A stretch of 11,247 nt of DNA from an uncultured Holophagaceae bacterium. GTDB taxonomy: Bacteria; Acidobacteriota; Holophagae; Holophagales; Holophagaceae. The stretch spans positions 1-11,247 of the forward strand of contig CAIYNT010000295.1 in NCBI GenBank assembly GCA_903927605.1. The letters are read 5' to 3'. The notes below the pieces were generated by a model. That model was not told where the DNA came from. It searched no databases and saw only the letters and a list, made by a program, of their open reading frames with translations. The translations under genes were made by a program, and so were the position numbers. The first letter of the stretch is position 1; the number at the start of each line of letters is the position of its first letter. Positions 5,810 through 11,247 of the stretch are shown one piece after another.

Positions 5810-6388
5810 CACGAGACCTTCTACGAGCGCGTCAACGTCATCGTGGCCCACATGGGCGGGGGCATCACCGTGGGCGCCCACCGCAAGGGCCGCTACATCG
5901 ACGTGAACAACGGCCTGGATGGCGAGGGGCCCTTCTCGCCCCAGCGCTCGGGGAGCCTGCCGCCGGGCCAGCTCATCGACCTCTGCTTCTCGGGCAAATA
6001 CACCAAGGCCGAGCTGAAGCTCCTGAACAAGGGCCGTGGCGGCCTCATCGACCTGCTGGGCACCGCAGACCTGCGCGAGGTGGAGCGGCGCGTGGCGGCC
6101 GGGGATGCCGAGGCCAGTCTGGTCTTTGAAGCCATGACCTACCAGATCGCCAAGGCCATCACGGCCCTGGCGCCCGCATTTGAGGGTGAGCCCATCGATG
6201 CCATCCTCCTCACTGGCGGCATGGCCCGCTCCACCCGGCTCGTGGGCGAACTGCGCCGCCTCACGGCGGCCCTGGGTTGTCCCGTCCAGGTCTATCCCGG
6301 CGAGAACGAAATGGCCGCCTTGGCCAAGGGCGCCCTGCGGGTGCTCTCGGGACGAGAGTCCGCCAAGGACTATCCACCATCCAGGTGA
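5810..6388 (+). pseudogene. C-terminal remainder of the butyrate kinase domain after a nonsense codon
   Basis: In the same frame as the gene above, the codons after TAA read HETFYERVNVIVAHMGGG, the direct continuation of butyrate kinase. There follow the phosphate-2 motif (HMGGGITVG, from about residue 558 of the whole frame), NNGLDGEGPFSPQRSGSLP and the adenosine motif LLTGGMARS (677-685), ending with TGA at 6386-6388. Alignment from memory with the clostridial enzyme (RRYAKEVGKKYEDLN...) shows no insertion or deletion: the TAA sits where the clostridial protein has Glu, so one G-to-T change (GAA to TAA) explains it. A GTG at 5843 and an ATG at 5852 could initiate, but neither has a ribosome site and both fall within the phosphate-2 motif. 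I therefore treat this as a broken segment, unless the TAA is a sequencing error. Confidence 0.8.
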
Positions 6389-6433
6389 ACGCCCGGGCAT
6401 CTGGCTCTGGAATTCATGGCTCCAATGGCCGAT

Positions 6434-6465
6434 CCGAATCAAGGGTGGCAGGCTTCCTTATTCGG
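6434..6465. other. Hairpin in the convergent gap between ptb-buk and ansB
   Basis: CCGAAT (6434-6439) pairs with ATTCGG (6460-6465), and AAGG (6441-6444) with CCTT (6456-6459) inside it, with one bulged C. A second short dyad, GGCCCT/AGGGCC, lies at 6494-6499/6516-6521. Neither is followed by a T-run on either strand. They lie in the 152-bp gap where transcription from both sides must end, so they may help termination or protect 3' ends, but they are not canonical intrinsic terminators. Confidence 0.3.
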
Positions 6466-6540
6466 CCGGAGGGTCAGCATCTTCCATGAGAACGGCCCTC
6501 CGCCCCGGAAGGCAAAGGGCCATCGCAAGCACCTGCGGGA

Positions 6541-7650
6541 TCAATAGGTGCGGAACATCTGCTGGAGTTGTTTGGTGTCGCCCGTCTTCGTGAGCCCTAG
6601 CATCAGCAGGATGCGGGCCTTCTGGGGATTCAGCGAGTCGGAAACGACGAAGTCCAATTCATCGTCGTTGGCCTCGCCGTTGCGGGCGATGATGCCGCTG
6701 CCCACCCGCGAGCTACGGACGATGATCACGCCCTGCTTGCGTGCATCGGTCAGAGCCGGCATGACATTCTTGTGCACACTGCCATCTCCGACACCCGCAT
6801 GGATGATGCCCTTGGCACCGGCCGCGACGAGGGCGTCGACAGGCACCCGAGTTGCATTGGCGTAGCCGTAGACGATATCCACCTTCGGCAGGGTGTCGAG
6901 GTTGCTGATGTCGAATTCAGTGGCCACGGTGTGCTTGCGGATCGTGGTCCTGTAAAAATGGGCCTTGTTGTCCTGGAGATAGCCCAGGAAGCCCAGGTCC
7001 GGAGTGCGGAAGGTATCGATGGTGGAGGTGTTGAGCTTGGTGACGTCGCGGCCGGCGTTGATCTGGTCGTTCAGCGCCACCATCACGCCCATGCCCACGG
7101 CCTCAGGGCTGGCGGCGAGGAGGGTGGCGTTGTAAAGGTTGATGGGGCCATCGGCCGAAATGGCAGTCGAAGGACGCATCGCGCCCACTAGGACCACCGG
7201 CTTGGAACTCTTCACGACTAGGTCGAGGAAATAGGCGGTCTCTTCGAGCGTATCGGTGCCGTGCGTGATCACGATGCCGTCCACGTCGCTCTGCGCCAGC
7301 AACTGGTTGACCCGCTTGCCAAGCTTCAGCCAAAGGTCATCGGTCATGTTCTCGCTGGCGACCTGGAATACCTGTTCGCCACGGACATTGGCGACCTTCT
7401 TCAGTTCGGGCACGGCTTCGATCAGCCGGTCCACGCCGACCTTGGCGGCGGTGTACCCCACGGTGGTGGTGCTGGTAGCACCGGTACCGGCGATGGTGCC
7501 GCCGGTGGCCACGATGACGATGTTGGCTTTCCTGGCTGGCGCGGTGGCGGCTGTGGCCTGGGCTAGCGCGGGACTGACGGAGCCCGCCGCCAGGGCGCAG
7601 ACCAAGGCGGTGGTAACCAGGGGGTTCGAAATGAGATGGGTGAGTTTCAC
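6541..7650 (-). CDS. ansB: Type II L-asparaginase, secreted (AnsB)
   Basis: A 369-residue protein that hydrolyses L-asparagine (often also glutamine) to aspartate and ammonia in the periplasm. An N-terminal signal peptide (1-30, Lys3 then a hydrophobic core ending SPALA-QA) leads to a mature enzyme of the usual length. Active-site blocks are VATGGTIAG (48-56, nucleophile Thr52), VGYTAAKVGV with Tyr66, THGTDTLEETAYFLDL (129-144, Thr132-Asp133) and RDVTK (201-205, Lys205), matching Thr12, Tyr25, Thr89, Asp90 and Lys162 of E. coli AnsB. GAMRPSTAISADGP and a C-terminal NPQKARILLML are also conserved. The mature protein has no Cys, so the E. coli disulphide is absent. The start is GTG (7648-7650), chosen for its strong AAGGAG site 8 nt upstream and the signal peptide that follows. 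A sigma-54-like promoter lies upstream. Confidence 0.95.
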   Translation of the reverse strand: MKLTHLISNPLVTTALVCALAAGSVSPALAQATAATAPARKANIVIVATGGTIAGTGATSTTTVGYTAAKVGVDRLIEAVPELKKVANVRGEQVFQVASENMTDDLWLKLGKRVNQLLAQSDVDGIVITHGTDTLEETAYFLDLVVKSSKPVVLVGAMRPSTAISADGPINLYNATLLAASPEAVGMGVMVALNDQINAGRDVTKLNTSTIDTFRTPDLGFLGYLQDNKAHFYRTTIRKHTVATEFDISNLDTLPKVDIVYGYANATRVPVDALVAAGAKGIIHAGVGDGSVHKNVMPALTDARKQGVIIVRSSRVGSGIIARNGEANDDELDFVVSDSLNPQKARILLMLGLTKTGDTKQLQQMFRTY

Positions 7651-7658
7651 AGGCTATT

Positions 7659-7664
7659 CTCCTT
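7659..7664 (-). promoter_or_regulatory. Ribosome binding site fixing the GTG start of ansB
   Basis: Read on the minus strand this is AAGGAG, separated by 8 nt from the GTG at 7648-7650. The signal peptide begins directly at this GTG, so site and start support each other. Confidence 0.85.
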
Positions 7665-7756
7665 GTGGTGGGTTGAGGGATTGGGAATGATCCGGGCCAA
7701 GCCTTGCCCTTGGCCAGGCTTCTTGATTGGCAGCGGATTTCCGGGAAGGGCGATTT

Positions 7757-7795
7757 TTGGGTTCTGACCCGGTGTCAGAGATGGGGGCAGACCCT
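7757..7795. repeat. REP-like cluster of TCTGACCC/GTCAGA motifs in the ansB leader
   Basis: Three related motifs lie in 39 bp: TTCTGACCC (7762-7770), GGTGTCAGA (7771-7779) and GGGGCAGACCC (7784-7794). TCTGAC (7763-7768) and GTCAGA (7774-7779) form a perfect 6-bp stem with a 5-nt loop. Motifs of the GGGTCTGACCC / GGTGTCAGACCC type are common in REP elements linked to REP-associated tyrosine transposases; no such gene is in the window. In the ansB transcript the stem would sit in the 5' leader. It has no U-tract on the ansB strand. Confidence 0.4.
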
Positions 7796-7798
7796 CAC

Positions 7799-7814
7799 TG
7801 CAACCGCAATGCCA
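7799..7814 (-). promoter_or_regulatory. Predicted sigma-54 (-24/-12) promoter of ansB
   Basis: On the minus strand the sequence is TGGCATTGCGGTTGCA. It matches the sigma-54 consensus TGGCAC-N5-TTGCA with the strict GG-N10-GC spacing; only the -24 block's last base differs (T for C). Transcription would start near 7788, giving a leader of about 138 nt before the ansB GTG. The gene for an NtrC-type activator with an intact GAFTGA sigma-54-contact loop lies just upstream on the same strand, which raises the likelihood that the match is real. Confidence 0.7.
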
Positions 7815-7817
7815 CTG

Positions 7818-7845
7818 GTTATAGTTGATGATTGACATGTTTCAA
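7818..7845 (-). promoter_or_regulatory. Alternative sigma-70-type promoter for ansB
   Basis: On the minus strand TTGAAA (7845-7840) and TATAAC (7823-7818) are separated by 16 bp, each one base from consensus. It would start transcription near 7811, inside the sigma-54 -24 region, so the two promoters would exclude each other on one DNA molecule. It may give basal expression, or be fortuitous in AT-rich DNA. Confidence 0.45.
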
Positions 7846-7860
7846 AACAATTAATATCAA
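7832..7860 (+). promoter_or_regulatory. Sigma-70-type promoter on the + strand, divergent from ansB
   Basis: A consensus TTGACA (7832-7837) is followed after exactly 17 bp by TATCAA (7855-7860, four of six consensus bases). No protein gene follows on this strand, but a terminator-like hairpin does at 8055-8087. The -35 boxes of this promoter and the minus-strand sigma-70 candidate nearly touch, so the two would compete. Confidence 0.45.
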
Positions 7861-7867
7861 TAAATAG
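7855..7867 (+). promoter_or_regulatory. IHF-like binding site upstream of the sigma-54 promoter
   Basis: TATCAATAAATAG fits the IHF consensus WATCAANNNNTTR with one mismatch (TAG for TTR). It lies about 41-53 bp upstream of the -24 element, where IHF commonly bends DNA between an enhancer and a sigma-54 promoter. It overlaps the possible + strand -10 box, so at most one reading may be functional. Confidence 0.35.
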
Positions 7868-7914
7868 ATACATGTACTGCAAAAGTGAACATCACGTCGA
7901 GTTACCAAAGGGTC

Positions 7915-8011
7915 ATAACTTCTTCGGTAAGTCAGGCTGTGTAATTATTTAAATTAATTTAAATTAATGTTTACCAACAGGAAACGAGGCATTCCGGAAT
8001 CCCGAAGTTAT
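7915..8011. promoter_or_regulatory. Spaced inverted repeat ATAACTTC ... GAAGTTAT, possible enhancer half-sites
   Basis: ATAACTTC (7915-7922) and GAAGTTAT (8004-8011) are perfect 8-bp inverted copies about 80 bp apart. They lie roughly 100 and 195 bp upstream of the sigma-54 -24 element, in the usual range for upstream activator sites of NtrC-type proteins. They are alternative evidence for RNA pairing on the + strand. The DNA sequence recognised by this regulator is unknown. Confidence 0.3.
7947..7967. repeat. Tandem TTTAAATTAA repeat forming an 18-bp AT palindrome
   Basis: Two adjacent copies of TTTAAATTAA (7948-7957, 7958-7967) are spaced by one helical turn. ATTTAAATTAATTTAAAT (7947-7964) is a perfect 18-bp palindrome. 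A/T runs phased at 10 bp suggest intrinsically bent or easily melted DNA, or an H-NS/IHF-type target, upstream of the ansB promoter. It is exceptional in this GC-rich window. Confidence 0.6.
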
Positions 8012-8054
8012 ATGGGTTGAAGAATGGAACCTAGGCAATCGGGCCAGAGCCAAG

Positions 8055-8087
8055 ACCGGCTGAATGGACCATAAGCCGGTGTTTTTT
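8055..8087 (+). terminator. Rho-independent terminator on the + strand
   Basis: ACCGGCT (8055-8061) pairs with AGCCGGT (8074-8080), with ATG/CAT able to pair inside the loop, followed by G and six Ts (8082-8087). The T-run makes it directional for + strand transcription, although the flanking protein genes are both on the minus strand. It would end the candidate small RNA, or block antisense transcription into the regulator gene. Confidence 0.6.
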
Positions 8088-8148
8088 GGAAGGCCTGCTG
8101 TCATACGGTATCGGCGGCGGTGATGCTCAGGGGAGCAGCGCCGGGCGG

Positions 8149-9573
8149 CTACCCTTGAGTATGATTTTTTTTCAGGCGTTTGCTCAAGGCCGGCTGGGAG
8201 ATGCCAATGAGACGCGCGGCTACCGACTGGTTCCCCTGTGCCCGGCGCAAGGCCTCCGCGATGACCAGGTCCGAGAGATCGTGCAGGCTGGGCAACGGCT
8301 CCGAGGCGACAAACAGGCCCTGCTCGGATCCCTTCACCCCGCCGGGCGCCATCGGCGTGCTGCCGTGGCTGTCAATGGCTCGCTTGAAGGAGTCCATGGA
8401 CAGCATCCTTGACTGGTGGATGCTCAAGGCATCGTAGACCATGGACTTCAACTCGCGGACATTGCCCGGGAAGGCATGGTTGGCCAAAAGCACGTACAGC
8501 TCTTTTGAAACAGTGGGTTTCTTCTTCCCCAATTCCCTAGATACCTGTTCGAGAAAGTGATCCACCAGTAACGGAATATCATCCGCCCGGTCCTTCAGCG
8601 TCGGCACATTCAGGTGGTGCACCCATAGCCTGTAGTAAAGGTCCTTCCGGAATTGCCCCGCGGTCTGCTTGGCGGACAAGTCGTGGTGGGTGGCGAACAG
8701 GACCCGCGATCTCAATCTCTTGGGGGCATCGCTTCCAAGAGCGAAGTACTCGCCCTCCTGGAGCAGCCGGAGCAGCTTGATCTGCGAGGCTGTGGAAAGA
8801 TCACCGATCTCATCCAGGAACAACGTGCCATCGGCAGAATCCTCGATCAAGCCTCGCCGGACGGCATCCGCCCCGGTGAAGGCGCCCTTGACGTGGCCGA
8901 ACAAGGTATCGCTGAACACATTGTCATCAAGGCCCGCCACGTTCAGCGAGACCATCTTGCCGTTCCGTCCGCTTAGCCGGTGGATGGCGACCGCGAGCAG
9001 TTCCTTGCCCACGCCGGACTCGCCGGTGATCAGCACGGGTTGGCTACTGCCGGCGATGGCCTCGATGTACCGGAAGATGGCCTTCATCGCCTTATTCTGG
9101 GTGATGATGTCGGCAAAGGCCTCCGGATGGGCGAGCCTATCGTCCAGCACACGGGAACGGAATTCCCGATTCTCCCGCTGCAGATCGATCATCTTGAGGG
9201 CGCGCTGGACGCCCTGGATGAGACGCTCCTGCTCGACCGTCTTCACAAAGAAGTCGAAAGCCCCCCGTTTCATGCATTCCACGGCGGTCGCCACCTGGTT
9301 CAAGCCGCTGAGGATGATCACAGGGACCCCGGGGTACTTTTCCAGAATCTGGGAGAGCAGGTCCTGCCCCGAGATATGGGGCATGTTCAGATCCAGGAGG
9401 ATCAGTCCGACATGGTTGGTGGCAAGGAGATCCATGACCTGCCGGCTGTCTGGGCATCGGATGGTGTTGTTAATGCCCGCCATCATCGAAAGAGTCATGC
9501 TGAGGCTGCGGAGCCAAGCTTCTTCATCATCGACCAGAAGCACTGCATAGGACGGATAGTAGGACTCTGGCAT
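8149..9573 (-). CDS. Sigma-54-dependent NtrC-family response regulator
   Basis: A 474-residue transcription activator with the full NtrC layout. The receiver domain (about 8-125) has acidic pair Asp15-Asp16, phospho-acceptor Asp61 in LLDLNMP, Ser89 and Lys111. The AAA+ domain (about 155-390) has Walker A GESGVGKE (184-191), the sigma-54-contacting GAFTGA loop (230-235), Walker B TLFLDEIGD (250-258), arginine-finger region FRKDLYYRL (308-316) and NVRELK (371-376). A Fis-type helix-turn-helix lies at 448-468 (NQSVAARLIGISQPALSKRLK). It is therefore predicted to activate, not just bind, sigma-54 promoters. The ATG is 4 nt after the kinase stop codon and has GGGAGGAGG 8 nt upstream, so kinase and regulator form an operon. 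The nearest predicted target is ansB. It ends with TAG at 8149-8151. Confidence 0.95.
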   Translation of the reverse strand: MPESYYPSYAVLLVDDEEAWLRSLSMTLSMMAGINNTIRCPDSRQVMDLLATNHVGLILLDLNMPHISGQDLLSQILEKYPGVPVIILSGLNQVATAVECMKRGAFDFFVKTVEQERLIQGVQRALKMIDLQRENREFRSRVLDDRLAHPEAFADIITQNKAMKAIFRYIEAIAGSSQPVLITGESGVGKELLAVAIHRLSGRNGKMVSLNVAGLDDNVFSDTLFGHVKGAFTGADAVRRGLIEDSADGTLFLDEIGDLSTASQIKLLRLLQEGEYFALGSDAPKRLRSRVLFATHHDLSAKQTAGQFRKDLYYRLWVHHLNVPTLKDRADDIPLLVDHFLEQVSRELGKKKPTVSKELYVLLANHAFPGNVRELKSMVYDALSIHQSRMLSMDSFKRAIDSHGSTPMAPGGVKGSEQGLFVASEPLPSLHDLSDLVIAEALRRAQGNQSVAARLIGISQPALSKRLKKNHTQG

Positions 9574-9577
9574 CGGA

Positions 9578-11247
9578 TCAGCCTCCTCCCGTGACGGGCA
9601 GGGTTAGGATGGCAGTCGTCCCCTCCCGTAGCGTGGACCTGAATTCAAGCTTTCCATGGTGATCTTTGACGATTCCAGCACTGACGGATAGCCCCAGTCC
9701 CGTGCCTCCGGATGCGCGTTTCGTGGTGAAAAACGGATCCGTCAGATGCGGCAGGTTTTCAGGCGGAATGCCCACACCTTCATCCCTGATCAGAACCACG
9801 ATCATCTTCCGTTCATGGTCTAGGACGGTCGAAACATGGATGGCCTGTTCAGGATCTTCCAGTGCCTGACAGGCATTCAGGATCAGGTTCACGACGACCT
9901 GCTCGATCCTCTGAGAATTGCCGCGGATCAGCGGGAGGTTGTCCATGTAGTCAGCTTGAAACCGGGCAGTGGATTTCCTGATCGAGTTGTCCAGCAGCCG
10001 GATCGCCGTCTGCACGACGGTATTGATATCAACCATCTCATCAAGGTTGGAAGTATCTTTGCGTGCGAAATCCTTCAGGTCCTCGACGATGCGCTTGATG
10101 CGTCTGGCGCCGCCCTGCATTTCATCAAACATGCGGGGTATTTCTTCGCGGAGTTCCGAGTAACTGAGCCCACCGATCAGGAAATCACCCTTCTCCTCGA
10201 AGCGTGTTTCGAGCTCGGTTTCAGCAATCCGGTACGCGCCCCGGAGGATGGGCAGGTTGTAGAGGATCAATCCAGTGGGGTTGTTGATTTCATGCGCAAC
10301 CCCTGAGACGAGAATCCCGAGTGAGGCCATTTTCCCCGCCTGGATCAGCTCCTGCTGGCGGACCTGGGATTCCTGGATGTAGGCATCGATCCTCTTCCTC
10401 AGGGACCACGACCAGGCGAGGATGCTTCCGAGGATGCCGAGCAAGGGCACCAGGATCCAAGCGCCATATTTCAGGACCTTGCGCCATGGGCTTGGGTGCG
10501 GTTCTAGAATGCCCAGCCATTTGTCATGAATCTGCTGATAGCGGCCGGTATTTCTAAGGATCTCAAGACCCTGGTCCAGTTCAATGAGCAGCTCCTGATT
10601 CCCCTTCTTCACGGCGAATCCATAGGGAATTTCTGCAATGGGTTGACTGACGGGTACGATGTTGGTCAGCCCTCTTTCAAGTCCGAAATAGATGCCCGTC
10701 AGGGTGTTGACCAAGGCGTACTCCGATTGCCCGGATGCCAGCATGCGCAGGGCGGCCGCGTGCGTGTCCACTAGGACAAGTCTTGCCCCGATGCCGCTTT
10801 CCATCAGGCGGTCCTGCATGATGCCGCCCTTCTGAACGACCACCTCCTTGCCCGCCAGGCCAGATAGAGAAGTGATCGGAGGTGAATTTTTCCGGGCGAA
10901 GATCGACTGGCGGATGAGGCAGATGGGAGCGGAGAAGTCGAAGATCTCGTAGCGCTCCCTGGAAATGGAGATTCCCTCTAGTGCATCGATCGAGCCGTTC
11001 TCAAGTTGGTGGCGCATGTCGTTCCAATCACCCAGCCTGATCTCCACCGGCCTGTCCATGACCTCGGCAATGGCCTGGGTGAGTTCGACGTTGAAGCCAG
11101 CAGGTCTGCCGGACTTGTCGAGAAACTCGAAGGGAGGATAGTTCTGATCGCCGCCCACGACAATGACGGCCCTGGGCTTGTTCCCCTGGCCGGTTTCACC
11201 GAAGGCGAAAACCTGACATGAAGCCAGGCCGCAGATCAGGATCAGGA
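9578..11247 (-). CDS. Sensor histidine kinase with N-terminal SBP_bac_3 periplasmic ligand-binding domain (5' end outside window)
   Basis: The frame stays open to the right edge, so the start is beyond 11247. The first visible residues (LILICGLASCQVFA-FGE) look like the end of a signal peptide. Counting the codon at 11156-11158 as residue 1, an amino-acid-type periplasmic binding domain spans about -3 to 217 (GGDQNYPPFEFLDKSGRPAGFNVEL at the start, FDFSAPI at 73-79, a VNTLTG hinge region, KWLGIL at the end). A membrane helix follows (232-252), then a helical linker. The HisKA H-box is VSGVAHEINNPTG (284-296, His289). The ATPase domain has an N-box (QRIEQVVVNLILNACQAL, 416-433), G1 DEGVGIP (459-465), an FFTTK F-box and G2 GTGLGLSV (485-492). 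It has no PAS, HAMP or receiver domain. It should sense a small polar ligand, perhaps an amino acid, and phosphorylate the adjacent NtrC-type regulator. Confidence 0.93.
   Translation of the reverse strand, partial: LILICGLASCQVFAFGETGQGNKPRAVIVVGGDQNYPPFEFLDKSGRPAGFNVELTQAIAEVMDRPVEIRLGDWNDMRHQLENGSIDALEGISISRERYEIFDFSAPICLIRQSIFARKNSPPITSLSGLAGKEVVVQKGGIMQDRLMESGIGARLVLVDTHAAALRMLASGQSEYALVNTLTGIYFGLERGLTNIVPVSQPIAEIPYGFAVKKGNQELLIELDQGLEILRNTGRYQQIHDKWLGILEPHPSPWRKVLKYGAWILVPLLGILGSILAWSWSLRKRIDAYIQESQVRQQELIQAGKMASLGILVSGVAHEINNPTGLILYNLPILRGAYRIAETELETRFEEKGDFLIGGLSYSELREEIPRMFDEMQGGARRIKRIVEDLKDFARKDTSNLDEMVDINTVVQTAIRLLDNSIRKSTARFQADYMDNLPLIRGNSQRIEQVVVNLILNACQALEDPEQAIHVSTVLDHERKMIVVLIRDEGVGIPPENLPHLTDPFFTTKRASGGTGLGLSVSAGIVKDHHGKLEFRSTLREGTTAILTLPVTGGG
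9581..9590 (-). promoter_or_regulatory. Strong ribosome binding site of the response regulator, inside the kinase gene
   Basis: On the minus strand this reads GGGAGGAGGC, with the GGAGG core 8 nt before the ATG at 9571-9573. It overlaps the last codons of the kinase gene (VTGGG-stop), so translation of the two is probably coupled. Confidence 0.8.

Larger units (their letters stand above)
7867..8087 (+). ncRNA. Candidate small RNA (~220 nt) between a + strand promoter and terminator
   Basis: The interval is framed by a TTGACA-17-TATCAA promoter and a hairpin with a T-run. Inside, ATAACTTC-TT-CGG (7915-7927) can pair with CCGAAGTTAT (8002-8011), closing a domain that contains the self-complementary ATTCCGGAAT (7991-8000). 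No open frame has a ribosome site. I do not recognise a known RNA family, so this is a structural inference. Alternatively these repeats are enhancer sites for the adjacent regulator. Confidence 0.3.
7651..8148. other. Regulatory intergenic region between the NtrC-type gene and ansB
   Basis: About 500 bp without a convincing protein gene. The half next to ansB (7651-7800) is GC-rich and would be the ansB 5' leader; it holds REP-like TCTGACCC motifs. From about 7818 to 7970 the DNA becomes strikingly AT-rich for this genome and contains divergent promoter-like elements, an IHF-like site and a tandem palindrome. From 7980 to 8090 it returns to mixed composition with palindrome ATTCCGGAAT (7991-8000) and a terminator-like hairpin on the + strand. 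The last 60 bp (8088-8148) hold nothing I recognise. The only small frames here, such as a 26-codon one at 7872-7952, have no ribosome site. Confidence 0.7.

Noticed and set aside
5843..6388. An independent gene starting at GTG 5843 (or ATG 5852).
   Set aside because: There is no ribosome site, and the start would fall within the conserved phosphate-2 motif of butyrate kinase, so it is better read as the remainder of an interrupted gene.
4292..6442. Very long open frame (716 codons) on the minus strand opposite the ptb-buk gene.
   Set aside because: It is Gly/His/Gln-rich with no domain signature and lies exactly antisense to a gene with clear enzyme motifs. Long antisense frames are expected in GC-rich DNA.
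7872..7952. A 26-codon frame beginning ATG TAC TGC in the AT-rich intergenic DNA.
   Set aside because: No Shine-Dalgarno, ordinary chance length, and no recognisable peptide features.
11006..11158. A GTG at 11156-11158 as the start of the sensor kinase.
   Set aside because: The frame remains open upstream to the window edge and encodes what looks like the end of a signal peptide, which the solute-binding domain needs; the real start is outside the window.
1..11247. CRISPR arrays, tRNA or rRNA genes, transposases and phage genes.
   Set aside because: I looked for regularly spaced repeats, cloverleaf-type sequences and transposase/integrase motifs and saw none; the repeats present are isolated palindromes.

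Overview
The window is GC-rich, gene-dense DNA from a Gram-negative-type bacterium. The evidence is a family-9 (LPS heptosyltransferase-like) glycosyltransferase, a secreted type II asparaginase, and a sensor kinase with a periplasmic solute-binding domain. A relative of the Holophagae (Acidobacteriota) or a deltaproteobacterial-type lineage would fit, but no marker in the window fixes the taxonomy, so this is inference. Of ten gene ends, nine are TGA or TAG; the only TAA is an in-frame stop inside a kinase domain.

Layout. (1) Positions 1-1628, + strand: the 3' end of an envelope-sugar gene (perhaps a GT39/ArnT-like transferase), a complete GT9 glycosyltransferase and a small four-helix EamA/ArnE-like membrane protein. 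Both junctions are ATGA stop/start overlaps, so this looks like the tail of an LPS or cell-surface glycan operon. (2) Positions 1579-3368, - strand: a class II aldolase/dehydratase gene followed by mtnA (methylthioribose-1-phosphate isomerase), separated by a large CACAGAT inverted repeat. The pair suggests salvage of methylthioadenosine or 5'-deoxyadenosine; the aldolase-type active-site pattern favours the DHAP-shunt version over the classical MtnB route. (3) Positions 3474-6388, + strand: a membrane-anchored protein of unknown function, then a single reading frame fusing a phosphate acyltransferase (Ptb/Pta) domain to a butyrate kinase (Buk) domain. A single TAA codon cuts the Buk half in two. 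(4) Positions 6541-11247, - strand: a periplasmic L-asparaginase (ansB), about 500 bp of regulatory DNA, an NtrC-type sigma-54 activator, and a histidine kinase with an N-terminal SBP_bac_3 sensor that runs off the window.

How the parts may work together. The most coherent unit is region 4. The 500 bp between the activator gene and ansB contains a sequence with exact GG-N10-GC spacing that matches a sigma-54 -24/-12 promoter pointing at ansB. An IHF-like site, AT-rich tandem palindromes and a spaced inverted repeat lie upstream of it. This supports a circuit in which a periplasmic amino-acid-like ligand is sensed by the kinase, the NtrC-like regulator is phosphorylated, and sigma-54 RNA polymerase turns on the secreted asparaginase. 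It resembles the AauRS/ansB logic of Pseudomonas but uses a different sensor domain. The same interval has a candidate sigma-70 promoter and an intrinsic terminator on the opposite (+) strand, which could delimit a small RNA of about 220 nt.

The two points most worth checking are the fused Ptb-Buk frame with its nonsense codon and the predicted sigma-54 asparaginase circuit with the possible divergent small RNA.
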